Origin: Brevundimonas sp.
Lineage (GTDB): Bacteria > Pseudomonadota > Alphaproteobacteria > Caulobacterales > Caulobacteraceae
Assembly: GCF_019636155.1 (NCBI RefSeq)
Contig: NZ_JAHBYB010000004.1
Span: forward strand, 91,564 to 155,563
Direction: 5' to 3'
DNA: 64,000 nucleotides
Shown: in pieces, positions 55,126-64,000 of the stretch
How positions within the stretch are numbered: the stretch's first letter is position 1
How the letters are laid out: the number at the start of each line of letters is the position of its first letter
The notes under the pieces: generated by a model
What the model was told of the DNA's origin: nothing
What the model saw: the letters and a program-made list of their open reading frames with translations, nothing else
The model's database searches: none
Translations under genes and position numbers: made by a program

Positions 55126-56568
55126 CTAGACCCAGCTGTAGGCCGTCTTGGTCTGGGTGTAGAAGTCGATGGCCGCGAACCCCTGCTCGCGCGGACCGAA
55201 GCTGGACTTCTTCGAGCCGCCGAACGGCACGTGATAGTCCACCCCGGCGGTCGGCAGATTGACCATCACCATCCCCGCCCGCACCCGCCGCTGGAAATCG
55301 CGGGCATGCTTCAATGAGGTGGTGACGATGCCCGACGACAGGCCGAACTCGGTGCCGTTGGCGACGGCCAGGGCCTCTTCGTAATCCCGCACCCGCACGG
55401 TCGAGACGACCGGGCCGAACACCTCTTCCCGGTTGATCCGCATGGCCGGGTCGGTGTCGGCGATCAGGGTCGGCTGGACGTACCAGCCGGGCGTGGCGGC
55501 GGTGATGCGCTCGCCACCCGCGGCGATGCGGCCCCCGGATTCGCGCGCGATGTCGATGTAGCTGTAGTCGTTTTCCTGCTGGCCCTGGCTGACGGCGGGG
55601 CCGACCTGGGTGTCGGGCGCCAGGGCGTGGCCGACCTTCAGGCTTGCGACCTTTTCCGCCAGGGCGGCGACGAAGCGGTCGTGGATGCCGTCGGTCACGA
55701 TCAGGCGGCTGGAGGCGGTGCAACGCTGGCCGGTCGAGAAGAAGCCCCCGTCCAGCGCCACCATAACCGCCCGCTCCAGGTCGGCTTCATCCAGCACCAC
55801 CAGAGGGTTCTTGCCGCCCATCTCCAGCTGCACCCGCGCCTGACGTTTCGCGGCGCCCAGGGCCACGCCCGCCCCCACGCCCTGCGATCCGGTGAAGCTG
55901 AGGCCGTCCACCTCGGGGTGATCGACGATGGCCTGGCCCACGTCGCCGCGGCCGATGACCAGGTTGAACACCCCCTCGGGCAGGCCGGCTTCCATCAGGA
56001 TGTCGGCCAGGGCGCTGGCCGTCGCGGGGGTCGGACCGGCGGGCTTCATCACCACTGTGTTGCCGAAGGCCAGGGCCGGGGCCGCCTTCCACGCCGGAAT
56101 GGCGATGGGGAAGTTCCAGGGGGTGATCAGGCCAAACACCCCCACCGCCTCGCGCCGGGTCTGGACCTCCACGCCCGGCCTCACGCTGTCCAGGTTCAGC
56201 CCGTGACGCCGCAGGGCCTCGCCCGCGAAATATTTGAAGATGCGCCCGGCGCGCACCGTCTCGCCAATCCCTTCGGCCAGGGTCTTGCCCTCCTCGCGCG
56301 ACAGCAGCCGCCCGATCGTCTCGCGCCGCTCCATCAGCAGGGTTCCGGCGCGGTCCAGAATATCGCTGCGCGCCTCGGGCGTGGCCTCGGACCAGGCGGG
56401 GAAGGCGGCGCGGGCCGCGGCGACGGCGGCCTCCACCTCGGCGGGACCGCCCTGGGGCGTCAGGGCCACCACCTCGTCGGTGTCGGACGGGTTGCGGATC
56501 TCGGCGCCGCGCGGCCCGCCGACACGGCGGCCGCCGATCAAATGTTCAAGGTGCAGGGTGTCGTCCAT
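55126..56568 (-). CDS. aldehyde dehydrogenase, ketoglutarate-semialdehyde type
   Basis: A 480-residue NAD(P)-dependent dehydrogenase. The general base Glu is in LEMGGKNPL, the nucleophile Cys in FSTGQRCTASSR, and the cofactor site in TPWNFPIAIP and FTGSQGVGAGV. The sequence around RRHGLNLDSVRPGVEVQTRREAVG (split at SVR) and the DYHVPFGGSKKSSFGPREQG end resemble alpha-ketoglutaric semialdehyde dehydrogenases of pentose and sugar-acid degradation. The substrate is inferred. It stands alone. Confidence 0.9.
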   Translation of the reverse strand: MDDTLHLEHLIGGRRVGGPRGAEIRNPSDTDEVVALTPQGGPAEVEAAVAAARAAFPAWSEATPEARSDILDRAGTLLMERRETIGRLLSREEGKTLAEGIGETVRAGRIFKYFAGEALRRHGLNLDSVRPGVEVQTRREAVGVFGLITPWNFPIAIPAWKAAPALAFGNTVVMKPAGPTPATASALADILMEAGLPEGVFNLVIGRGDVGQAIVDHPEVDGLSFTGSQGVGAGVALGAAKRQARVQLEMGGKNPLVVLDEADLERAVMVALDGGFFSTGQRCTASSRLIVTDGIHDRFVAALAEKVASLKVGHALAPDTQVGPAVSQGQQENDYSYIDIARESGGRIAAGGERITAATPGWYVQPTLIADTDPAMRINREEVFGPVVSTVRVRDYEEALAVANGTEFGLSSGIVTTSLKHARDFQRRVRAGMVMVNLPTAGVDYHVPFGGSKKSSFGPREQGFAAIDFYTQTKTAYSWV

Positions 56569-56617
56569 GGCGCGTCCTCTATCGCAGAGGCCGCTTTACG
56601 ACGCCCGACGCCGCTTG

Positions 56618-57319
56618 TCAGGCGAGGGCGAACAGCAGCCGGCCCTCGCCCATCCGTTCGCGCAGCATCGGCAGGTCGGCGTGGGCGGTCGAGAAACAGC
56701 CGTAGCTGCGGCCCAGCTTGCCCTCGCGCGCCAGGAAGTCCGGATCGGCATAGTCGGCGCCGTGCACGATGATGGCCCGATCGCGCGCCCGGTCGTTGGA
56801 ATATTCCAGCCCGTCCAGCAGCACGTTCGGCCCCTGCTGCCGGCCCCATCCGGCGCCGGCGGTGACATAGGCGCCGACCGAGGACATGTGGCTGTCCGGG
56901 GTGTTCGAGAAATCGCGCGCATAGCCCGAATGCGCCGGGTCCGAGCCGCGGCCGTGGCTGGTGCGGAAGGCCGCGACATGGCCGGTGACCAGGTCCACCT
57001 CATACAGCCGCTCCTCGCCCGAGAAGCGCTGGAAATCGACCAGATACATCCGGTCGCGCAGGGGAATGCGGCGGTGATGGGTGTCCAGGGCGACCAGGGC
57101 CCGATCCATCAGGTCCTTGCGGACGCGGTTCTGGGGGTCCAGCGGCGGCGGGACGACGGACTGCGCCGCCATGACCACGCGCGGCGCGGCCTCGGCCTGC
57201 GGCGCGGCGGCCGGGGCCAGGGCGACGGCCGAAGGCGCCACCCGCGTGGACGCCGCCGAAGCGCATCCGCTCAGAAGGGCGGAGCCGCCCAGGATCAGTC
57301 CACGTCTCGAAAGCCGCAT
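56618..57319 (-). CDS. L,D-transpeptidase-like murein protein, exported
   Basis: A 233-residue protein with an RLSRRGLILGGSALLSGC signal (Tat-like and lipobox). The C-terminal half is the murein L,D-transpeptidase catalytic-domain-like family: the histidine in IIVHGADYA and the Cys in GRSYGCFST fit the YkuD HxxG...SxGC motif. It may form 3-3 cross-links or attach proteins to peptidoglycan. It diverges from the amidohydrolase gene. Confidence 0.88.
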   Translation of the reverse strand: MRLSRRGLILGGSALLSGCASAASTRVAPSAVALAPAAAPQAEAAPRVVMAAQSVVPPPLDPQNRVRKDLMDRALVALDTHHRRIPLRDRMYLVDFQRFSGEERLYEVDLVTGHVAAFRTSHGRGSDPAHSGYARDFSNTPDSHMSSVGAYVTAGAGWGRQQGPNVLLDGLEYSNDRARDRAIIVHGADYADPDFLAREGKLGRSYGCFSTAHADLPMLRERMGEGRLLFALA

Positions 57320-57444
57320 GCGACGCCCCTCGCATGTTCACAGGAAGTGACGGGTTGTTTCAAAACCGGGCGTGGCTTTCAACCTGAGCCTTGGCGAATG
57401 CGACCTCGTGTCTATGGTGCGGGACCGTTCCTGAGGGGGAGCCC

Positions 57445-58764
57445 ATGAAGTCCGTCATCCTGGCCCTGGTGGCCGCCATCGCCGTTTCCGCGCCTGCACA
57501 GGCCCGCCAAGGCCCGGAATCGCAGGGCGTTCCCGCGGCGGGCGAAACCGTGTTCGTCCAGGCCGGGCGGCTGCTGGCCGACCCGGCGGAAGGTTCCGTC
57601 CAGCGGGATAAAACTCTCGTGATCCGGGACGGTCGGGTGGTCGAAATCCGCGACGGCTTCGTGGGCGAGGGCCGGGTGGTCGATCTGCGCCACGCCTTCG
57701 TCCTGCCGGGCCTGATCGACAGCCATGTCCATCTGACCGGCGAAACCAGCGCCAGTTCGCGCCTGGACGGGGTGACCCAGTCGGAATCGGACCAGGCCCT
57801 GATCGGCGCCCGGCACGCGCGTTCGACCCTGATGGCCGGCTTCACCACCGTGGCCGACCTGGGCGCGCCCAATGAATCCATCTTCGCCCTGCGCGACGCC
57901 ATCCGGCGCGGCGACGTGCCCGGGCCGCGCATCCTGGCCTCGGGAGCGGCGGTGTCGGTCCATGGCGGTCATGGCGACATCAACGGCTATCGCGAAGACA
58001 TCATGCATATGTTCACCGGCGAGAACATCTGTTCGGGCCCGGAAGACTGCATGCGCGCGGTCCGGTTGCAGGTGCGGGCCGGGGCCGATGTGATCAAGAT
58101 CACGGCCACGGGCGGGGTCCTGTCCAACACCGCCGCCGGCCTGGCCCAGCAGTTCTCGGACGCCGAACTGGCGGGCATCGTCGAGGCCGCCCATCGCATG
58201 GGCCGGCGCGTCACCGCCCACGCCCACGGGACCGACGGGGTCAACGCCTTCCTGCGCGCCGGCGGCGACTCGATCGAGCACGGCACCTATCTGGACGCCG
58301 AATCCATCCGCCTGTTTCGCCAGAACGGCGCCTGGCTGGTGCCGACCCTGATGGCCGGGGACTTCGTGACCCGCATCGCCTCGGGCCCGGACAATTTCCT
58401 CACCCCGGCCCAGACGGCCAAGGCGCTTCAGGCCGGCCCCCAGATGCTGGACATGGCGCGCCGCGCCCATGCCGGCGGGGTGCGGATCGCCTTCGGCACC
58501 GACACGGGCGTCTCGGCCCATGGCGACAACGCCGGGGAGTTCGCCCTTCTGGTCCGCGCCGGATTGACCCCCATCGAGGCCATCCGCACCGCCACCGTCA
58601 ACGCCGCCGAACACCTGGGCCTGGCGGCCGAGGCCGGCCGCATCGCGCCGGGCCTGCCCGCCGACCTGGTCGCCGTGGCGGGCGATCCGCTCAGCGACGT
58701 CACCGAACTGGAGCGGATGCGTTTCGTGATGAAGGGTGGGGTCGTCTATCGCGACGACGAATAG
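57445..58764 (+). CDS. secreted amidohydrolase family protein
   Basis: A 439-residue protein with Sec signal (MKSVILALVAAIAVSAPAQA). Metal ligands of the amidohydrolase barrel are visible: HVHL, the carbamylated-lysine candidate in DVIKITATGG, His in TAHAHG, His in IEHGTYL, and Asp in FGTDTG. It belongs to the imidazolonepropionase/prolidase-like group, which often cleaves dipeptides. The periplasmic location is clear; the substrate is not. GAGGGGGAG precedes the ATG. Its last 19 bases overlap lpxK. Confidence 0.9.
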   Translation: MKSVILALVAAIAVSAPAQARQGPESQGVPAAGETVFVQAGRLLADPAEGSVQRDKTLVIRDGRVVEIRDGFVGEGRVVDLRHAFVLPGLIDSHVHLTGETSASSRLDGVTQSESDQALIGARHARSTLMAGFTTVADLGAPNESIFALRDAIRRGDVPGPRILASGAAVSVHGGHGDINGYREDIMHMFTGENICSGPEDCMRAVRLQVRAGADVIKITATGGVLSNTAAGLAQQFSDAELAGIVEAAHRMGRRVTAHAHGTDGVNAFLRAGGDSIEHGTYLDAESIRLFRQNGAWLVPTLMAGDFVTRIASGPDNFLTPAQTAKALQAGPQMLDMARRAHAGGVRIAFGTDTGVSAHGDNAGEFALLVRAGLTPIEAIRTATVNAAEHLGLAAEAGRIAPGLPADLVAVAGDPLSDVTELERMRFVMKGGVVYRDDE

Positions 58765-59771
58765 GCGCCGATCTTCTCGGTCAGGAAGGCGGTGAAGCCC
58801 GCCTGATCCTCGAACCGGGCCGCCACGGGCCAGGCGCGCACCCGCTCGCGCCATTCGGGCGGCAGGCGCACCCAGTCCTTTTCCGTGGTCACCAGGCTCG
58901 CGCCCATCACCTCGGCCCGCTCGGCCAGGAAGGCCAGGTCCTTGGGGCCGAAGGCGGCGTGGTCGGGGAAGGGGACGAAGTCCACCAGATCGCATCCGGC
59001 GGCGATCAGCGACCGCTCGACCTTCCACGGCTTGGCCACCCCCGCAAACCCGACTTGCGGTCCTGACGGCGGCGGCTCGGCGGCGACCAGTCGCGCGGCG
59101 AACACCGGCAGGGGGCGGAACAGGGCGAACAGTTCGCCGTCAATGGATTCGGCGTCGCCGGGCGCCAGGATGACCACCGCATCGGCGCGCGCCAGCCCGG
59201 CCTTCAGCGGTTCGCGCATCGGGCCGGACGGGAAGACCGATCCGTCGCCGAACGGCCATTCGCCGTCGCGCGTCTCGCCATCCACCACGATCAGGCTGAC
59301 GGTCTTTCTCAGCGCCGGGTTCTGGTGCCCGTCGTCCAGCACCAGCGCCTGCGCGCCTGCGACCACGGCGGCCCTGGCCCCCGCCACCCGGTCGCGCGCG
59401 GCCCAGGCCGGGGCGTCCCGCGCCAGCATCAGCGGCTCATCCCCCACATCGGCGGCGGTATGGGCGGCCGGATCGACCCGCGTCGGCCCCGCCAGTCGCC
59501 CGCCATAGCCGCGCGACAGGGCCTGGGCCTCGATTCCCTGGGTCCGCAGCAGACGCAGAATCTCGCGCGCCACCGGCGTCTTGCCCGATCCGCCGACCGT
59601 CAGGTTTCCGACCGAGATCACCGCCGCGCCCGGATCGACCGGAACCGCCCGCGCGATGCGCCGCGCCGTCGCCCCGGCCCAGATCCACGACAGGGGCTTC
59701 AGCAGAAACCGTGTCACCGGCGCATGGCTGCGGTCGCGGCGATACCACCAGCGGGGGGTCGACAGGCTCAT
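58746..59771 (-). CDS. lpxK: tetraacyldisaccharide 4'-kinase
   Basis: A 341-residue inner-membrane kinase that phosphorylates the 4' position of the lipid A precursor. The P-loop GNLTVGGSGKTP, DVGDEPLMLAR and VLDDGHQNPAL are intact. Start at 59771 gives the typical STPRWWYRRD N-terminus and overlaps the waaA stop (ATGA). It is the last gene of the lipid A export and Kdo operon and overlaps the convergent amidohydrolase gene by 19 nt. Confidence 0.95.
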   Translation of the reverse strand: MSLSTPRWWYRRDRSHAPVTRFLLKPLSWIWAGATARRIARAVPVDPGAAVISVGNLTVGGSGKTPVAREILRLLRTQGIEAQALSRGYGGRLAGPTRVDPAAHTAADVGDEPLMLARDAPAWAARDRVAGARAAVVAGAQALVLDDGHQNPALRKTVSLIVVDGETRDGEWPFGDGSVFPSGPMREPLKAGLARADAVVILAPGDAESIDGELFALFRPLPVFAARLVAAEPPPSGPQVGFAGVAKPWKVERSLIAAGCDLVDFVPFPDHAAFGPKDLAFLAERAEVMGASLVTTEKDWVRLPPEWRERVRAWPVAARFEDQAGFTAFLTEKIGAYSSSR

Positions 59772-61063
59772 CGACGCCTCCGGCCCGGCGCGGGCGGCAG
59801 GATCGGCTCCAGCGCGGCCCACAGGCGATCCAGGTCCGACGACGCCTCTGCCGCCGCGCGCCGCGCCCGCTCACCCATGGCGCGGGCGGCGTTCGGATCG
59901 GCCAGCAGAGGCCCGATCACGCCCGGCAGGTCCGACGGCGCCGCCACGACGGTCAGGCCCCCGGCCTCCGCCAGGCCTTGTGTCACCGCGGCCCAGTTGG
60001 CGGCGTCCGGCCCGGCCACGATGGGCTTGCCCAACCTCGCCGGCTCCAGCGGATTGTGCCCGCCAACCTCCGCCCGCCCCAGGGCCGGGGCGAACGAGCC
60101 CCCCATGACCACCACGTCCGCCAGTCGCAGCACCAGCCCCATCTCGTTCAGCGTATCGACCACATAGAGGTCGGTCTCGCCCGTCACCGGCTGGCCCTGG
60201 GACCGCAGGGCGAAGCGATAGCCGTCGCGCGCCAGGCCCTGGGCGACCTCCGGCCCCCGCTCGGGATGGCGCGGCGCCACGATCAGGAACAGCCGCTCGG
60301 TCAGGCGGTCCAGGGCGCGGACGACGGCGATCTCCTCGCCCTCGTGGGTGCTGACGGCGGCGACCACGGGCCGGTCGCCGATGGCGGCCGACAGGCGGCT
60401 GAAGGCGCTGGCGTCATGGGGCAGGGGGCCGCCCGCCAGCTTCAGATTGGCGTGGCCGTCGATGCGCGCCCCCAGGGACGCCAGCCGTTCGGCCGAGTCC
60501 GCATCCTGGGGCATGACCAGGTCGAACCCGCCCAGCAGCTCGCGCGCCGCGCCCGCGAACCGGCGCCAGCCCGTCACGGTCCTTTCCGTCACCCGCGCGC
60601 TGACCAGGGCCGTCCGCACGCCGCGCGCCCGCGCCTGGGTCAGAAGATTGGGCCACAGCTCGCTTTCCACGAACACCGCCAGCGACGGGCGCCAGTGATC
60701 CAGGAACCGCCCGACCACGCCCGGCGCATCGACCGGCGCATACTGATGGATCACGCCGACGGGCAGGCGCTCGGCCATCACCCCCGCCGCCGTCACCGTG
60801 CCGGTGGTGACCAGGACGGTCAGGTCCGGCCGCGCCTTCCGGAACAGCTCCACCAGCGGCAGCAGGGACACCGCCTCGCCGACGCTGACGCCATGCAGCC
60901 AGACCAGGGCGCCGTCCGGCCGTGCGGCCCCGGCGTAGCCCAGCCGCTCATCGACGCGGTCGTCGTCCTCCTTGCCCCGCCGCACGCGGGCGTCCAGCAG
61001 GCGCGGGGCCAGCGGCTCGACCAGGCAGGTCAGCCAGCGGTAGAGGACCAGCCCCAAGGTCAT
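59768..61063 (-). CDS. waaA: 3-deoxy-D-manno-octulosonic acid transferase
   Basis: A 431-residue membrane-anchored transferase that adds Kdo to lipid IVA from CMP-Kdo. WLHGVSVGEAVSLLPLV, FVESELWPNLLTQAR, APRHPERGPEV and VGGHNPLEPARLGKP are typical. An N-terminal membrane helix precedes the two Rossmann domains. It starts one base after the DUF374 stop. Confidence 0.95.
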   Translation of the reverse strand: MTLGLVLYRWLTCLVEPLAPRLLDARVRRGKEDDDRVDERLGYAGAARPDGALVWLHGVSVGEAVSLLPLVELFRKARPDLTVLVTTGTVTAAGVMAERLPVGVIHQYAPVDAPGVVGRFLDHWRPSLAVFVESELWPNLLTQARARGVRTALVSARVTERTVTGWRRFAGAARELLGGFDLVMPQDADSAERLASLGARIDGHANLKLAGGPLPHDASAFSRLSAAIGDRPVVAAVSTHEGEEIAVVRALDRLTERLFLIVAPRHPERGPEVAQGLARDGYRFALRSQGQPVTGETDLYVVDTLNEMGLVLRLADVVVMGGSFAPALGRAEVGGHNPLEPARLGKPIVAGPDAANWAAVTQGLAEAGGLTVVAAPSDLPGVIGPLLADPNAARAMGERARRAAAEASSDLDRLWAALEPILPPAPGRRRR

Positions 61064-61064
61064 C

Positions 61065-61751
61065 TCAGTTCCGCCCTGCCCCGACCAGGGCGTCGGCCCG
61101 CGCCTCGGCGGCGTTCAGCCGTTCGGTCCAGTCGGCCAGGACGGCGGCCGTCTCGCCGCCCTCGGGCCAGGCGACCACGTCCCAGACGATGGCGGCGCGG
61201 CCGAACGGCAGGGGCAGGATGGCCTGGTCCCAGGAGTTCAGCCGGATGGCCGGGTTGCACGACAGGCCCATCAGCACCACCGGCGCCCCCGACATCCGCG
61301 CCATGACGCCCAGCCCTTCGGCCATGACCCCGGCCGGGCCGCGCGGGCCGTCGGGCGTGATGGCCAGGCCGCCGACCTTCAGCTGGCGCAGGCCGTCGCG
61401 CAGGGCCTGCGACCCGCCCTTGGCCTGGGCCGCCTTGTCCTTGTTGGCTGACGATCCGCGCACGGCGGGAAAGCCGACCCGCGCCATGGCCTTGGCCAGG
61501 AATTCCCCGTCCGCGGACAGGGAGATCAGGCCCTTGACCGGCTGGGCCCGATCCAGCGGCCAGGCGCCGGGCGCCAGCGACAGGCGCGAATGCCAGAAGA
61601 CGCACAGCACCCCGCCGCCCTGGTCCCAAACCGCCTGGGCCGCCGCCTCGTTCTCGCGCGACCAGCGCATGGTGACGAAACACAGCCGCATCCACGACGC
61701 CAGCACCCAGGCCAGGCTGGCCTGGATCCAGGGAATCCGCAGCGGCCTCAC
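61065..61751 (-). CDS. DUF374 lysophospholipid acyltransferase family protein
   Basis: A 228-residue protein of the DUF374/LPLAT type. LCVFWHSRLSL holds the catalytic His region, and ITPDGPRGPAGVMAEGL the conserved PDGPRGP motif. It is coupled to msbA (ATGA) and lies before waaA, so a role in acylating or modifying lipid A is likely but inferred. Confidence 0.9.
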   Translation of the reverse strand: MRPLRIPWIQASLAWVLASWMRLCFVTMRWSRENEAAAQAVWDQGGGVLCVFWHSRLSLAPGAWPLDRAQPVKGLISLSADGEFLAKAMARVGFPAVRGSSANKDKAAQAKGGSQALRDGLRQLKVGGLAITPDGPRGPAGVMAEGLGVMARMSGAPVVLMGLSCNPAIRLNSWDQAILPLPFGRAAIVWDVVAWPEGGETAAVLADWTERLNAAEARADALVGAGRN

Positions 61752-63571
61752 GCCACGTTCTCCACCGCCGGGCCGCCGTCCAGCGACTGCTGCCGCGCCA
61801 GCCGGGCGTAGAGGCCGCCCCGGGCCAGCAGTTCGGCGTGGGACCCTTCCTCGACCACTCGCCCGGCCTCGATCACATAGATGCGGTCGGCCCCGCGCAC
61901 GGTCGACAGGCGGTGGGCGATCATCAATGTGGCGCGCCCCTGCATCAGCCGCTCCAGCGCCGCCTGGACCAGGGCCTCGCTCTCGGTGTCCAGGGCGCTG
62001 GTCGCCTCGTCCAGCAGCAGGATGGGCGCGTCCTTCAGGAAGGCGCGGGCGATGGCGATCCGCTGGCGCTGGCCGCCCGACAGGCGCAGGCCGCCCTCAC
62101 CGCCGCGTGTCTGATAACCCTCGGGCAGGGCGGTGATGAAGTCATGCGCCGCCGCCGCACGGGCCGCATCCTCGATCTGGCCTTGCGTCGCGCCCGGCCG
62201 GCCATAGGCGATGTTGGCGGCGATGGTGTCGTCGAACAGGAAGGGCTCCTGGGTCACCAGGGCGATGTGGTCGCGCAGGTCGTGCAGCTTCAGCCCGCGC
62301 ACATCCCGCCCGTTGATCGTCACCGCGCCGCCGGTGACATCATAAAAGCGCGGCAGCAGGCTCAGGATCGTCGACTTGCCCCCGCCGGACGGACCGACCA
62401 GGGCCACGGTCTCGCCCGGCCGCACGGTGATCGACACGTCGCGCAGGGTCGGGGCGCCGTCTCCATAGGCGAAGGAGACCCCGTCCAGCCGCACCTCGGC
62501 CGGGCCGCGCGGCAGGGCGGCGGCGTCGGCCGCCTCTCGGATCTCGGGCTGGATGTCCAGGGCGTCGAACAGCCGCCGTGCGGCCGTCAGCCCCTCGGTC
62601 ATCACGGTCTGAAGATTGGTCACCTGACGCAGCGACTGGCCCGCCGCCATCAGCAGGCCGATGAAGGCGGCGAAGGCGCCCACCGTCATGCCGCCCTGCT
62701 GGGCGCGCCATCCGGCATAGGCCATCACCGCCGCCACCACGATCATGGCCACCAGATTGCTGGCGGGCCCGGCGAAGGCGCGGGCGTCGGCGGACTTGAT
62801 CACATGGCGCTGGCGCCGGCCCACCACCTCGCCGACGCGGGCCTCCTCGGCCGCCTCGCGGTTCTCGATCTTGATCAGCCGCACCCCGTCCAGATTCTCC
62901 ATCAGGGCGGTGGACAGGACCTCGGTCTCCTTCATCGCCCCGGTGGTGGCCTTGCGCGTCCGGCGCGAGAACCGCCGCAGCACCAGGCTGATCATCGGCA
63001 CGCCCAGCAGCACGATCAGCGTCAGACGCCAGTCGATGAAGGCCATGGACAGCAGCACCGCCGCCAGGGTCAGCCCATGCTGGGTGTAGTTGACCACCCC
63101 GTTGGTGAAGGCCTCGCGCACCAGGTTGGCGTCGAACAGGACGCTGGAGACGAAGGCGCCCGAATGCTGGCTGCGCAACCGGGTCAGGTCGGCGCGGATC
63201 ATGGCCCCGAACAGGCGGATCTGGATGTCGCCGACGATGCCGTGGCCCAGCCGGTTGACCAGGGCCGCCTGGCCCAGGGCCGCCGCCGTCCACACCAGGG
63301 CCACGCCGATGATGATGGCCGGGATATAGACCGGCGCCTTGCCCGGCGGCACGCGGATCAGGCCCCAGACCTCGACCGGCGCGTTCTGGAACAGGCCGTT
63401 GATCGCCGGCTCCAGCAGTTTCAGCACCGTGGCCGACATCAGGCCCGCCACCGCCGCGCAGGCCATGGCCGCGACCAGGGCGCCGACATGATGCGAAAGA
63501 TAGTCGCGCCAGATCCGCCCCATCAGGGGGCGCAGGCCCTCGGCCTCTGCGGGAACGGTCGCTTCGGTCAT
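61748..63571 (-). CDS. msbA: lipid A flippase ABC transporter MsbA
   Basis: A 607-residue half-transporter: six helices (about 30-330) then an ATPase (about 365-600) with Walker A GPSGGGKST, signature LRLSGGQRQRIAIARA, Walker B ILLLDEATSALD and H-loop IAHRLST. It flips lipid A-core and phospholipids across the inner membrane. The start at 63571 (MTEATVPAEAEG) with GAGG upstream is preferred over the ATG 21 codons earlier. First gene of the msbA-DUF374-waaA-lpxK operon. Confidence 0.94.
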   Translation of the reverse strand: MTEATVPAEAEGLRPLMGRIWRDYLSHHVGALVAAMACAAVAGLMSATVLKLLEPAINGLFQNAPVEVWGLIRVPPGKAPVYIPAIIIGVALVWTAAALGQAALVNRLGHGIVGDIQIRLFGAMIRADLTRLRSQHSGAFVSSVLFDANLVREAFTNGVVNYTQHGLTLAAVLLSMAFIDWRLTLIVLLGVPMISLVLRRFSRRTRKATTGAMKETEVLSTALMENLDGVRLIKIENREAAEEARVGEVVGRRQRHVIKSADARAFAGPASNLVAMIVVAAVMAYAGWRAQQGGMTVGAFAAFIGLLMAAGQSLRQVTNLQTVMTEGLTAARRLFDALDIQPEIREAADAAALPRGPAEVRLDGVSFAYGDGAPTLRDVSITVRPGETVALVGPSGGGKSTILSLLPRFYDVTGGAVTINGRDVRGLKLHDLRDHIALVTQEPFLFDDTIAANIAYGRPGATQGQIEDAARAAAAHDFITALPEGYQTRGGEGGLRLSGGQRQRIAIARAFLKDAPILLLDEATSALDTESEALVQAALERLMQGRATLMIAHRLSTVRGADRIYVIEAGRVVEEGSHAELLARGGLYARLARQQSLDGGPAVENVA

Positions 63572-63616
63572 CGGTCCTCGGTCGGACGGCTGGACGGTCA
63601 AGTCAACCCGAATGGA

Positions 63617-63633
63617 TGACGCGGTGTGCGTCA
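63617..63633. promoter_or_regulatory. dyad between msbA and phosphatase-like gene
   Basis: TGACGC-GGTGT-GCGTCA, perfect 6-bp arms, lies between the divergent starts and could serve both promoters. No known operator was recognised. Confidence 0.35.
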
Positions 63634-63651
63634 CCCCCTAAAGAGCAGGTC

Positions 63652-64000
63652 ATGACCCGCGCGGACCTGAGCACCCGATGGGGCCGATTCAAGGCCCACT
63701 GGCGCTATTTCTGGGGGGATCACGCCTTCCTGCGCACGGCTTTCGCCAACGCCCACTGGCTGGGGCCGGACCTGGTGCGCACAAACCAGCCGTCGCCGGG
63801 CCAGCTGGCCTATTGGAAGCGGCGCGGCGTGCGGACGGTCATCAATCTGCGCGGCGCCCGCGACGAACCCTATTACTGGCTCGAGGCCGACGCCTGTCGC
63901 CGCCTCGGCCTGACCCTGATCGACGCGCCCCTGGATTCGCGCGATCCGCCCGGCGCCGACCGGGTGCGGCGCGCCCGCGACCTGTTCCGCATGATCCGGT
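63652..64000 (+). CDS. dual-specificity/tyrosine phosphatase-like protein, 5' part
   Basis: The first 116 residues are present and the gene leaves the window. RTNQPSPGQLAYWKRRGVRTVINLRGARD, split at GVRT, then LGLTLIDAPLDSRDPP, match the N-terminal half of bacterial protein-tyrosine/dual-specificity phosphatases. The catalytic CxxxxxR lies beyond the edge. It diverges from msbA; relatives in LPS loci are common. The activity is inferred. Confidence 0.8.
   Translation, partial: MTRADLSTRWGRFKAHWRYFWGDHAFLRTAFANAHWLGPDLVRTNQPSPGQLAYWKRRGVRTVINLRGARDEPYYWLEADACRRLGLTLIDAPLDSRDPPGADRVRRARDLFRMIR

Overview
The window is GC-rich (roughly two thirds G+C or more), densely coding chromosomal DNA from an alphaproteobacterium of the order Caulobacterales. 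A Brevundimonas-like member fits best, but the genus is an inference. The main clues are ctrA with clustered GANTC (CcrM-type) sites and TTAA motifs in its promoter, a DivJ-like histidine kinase nearby, fliI/fliJ close to ctrA, Ros/MucR and DUF2336 proteins, and a complete Rhodobacter-type gene transfer agent (GTA) structural cluster. No rRNA, tRNA, CRISPR array or insertion sequence was found.

Layout. 0-4.2 kb: the start of a lipoprotein gene, an MHYT-PAS-GGDEF-EAL c-di-GMP enzyme, rpsD and superoxide dismutase. 4.3-8.1 kb: a leftward formaldehyde-detoxification operon (frmA, secreted protein, DUF433-like protein, VOC protein, frmB, small protein). 8.1-12.6 kb: cell-cycle neighbourhood (DivJ-like kinase, SufE-like protein, DUF6456 protein, stand-alone DnaA-domain-IV-like protein, ctrA). 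12.7-15.5 kb: rifampin ADP-ribosyltransferase arr, a GH10 xylanase and a Fic protein behind a palindromic operator. 15.5-17.3 kb: fliJ-fliI. 17.4-23.5 kb: RhtA-like exporter with divergent Lrp regulator, cysK, and two DUF2336 proteins around a MucR-family regulator. 23.5-29.0 kb: a SsuABC/ThiXYZ-type transporter, a 0.6-kb structured non-coding stretch, an ABC-F ATPase and a YcgN-type protein.

29.15-43.9 kb: the GTA cluster in canonical order (small terminase, terL, portal, gp3.5, protease, capsid, adaptors, tail tube, tail chaperones, tape measure, distal tail, hub, peptidase, megatron). It is interrupted twice by non-GTA genes: about 1.6 kb between protease and capsid, and an antisense DUF805 gene between tape measure and distal tail protein.

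43.9-64 kb: DnaJ-type chaperone, serC, purA, a protein with a receiver domain whose phospho-acceptor Asp is Glu, rpoH with mepA-like and rluD-like genes, glycolytic genes fba, pgk and gap, an aldehyde dehydrogenase, an L,D-transpeptidase, an amidohydrolase, and the lipid A/Kdo operon msbA-DUF374-waaA-lpxK with a divergent phosphatase-like gene cut by the window edge.

Most notable: between pgk and gap a DUF559 (Vsr-like nuclease fold) gene is bracketed by two inverted 55-bp palindromic units whose central hairpins differ by compensatory changes. A sequence of the same architecture lies in frame inside the ABC-F gene. This resembles the layout of REP/RAYT elements but with a different protein.
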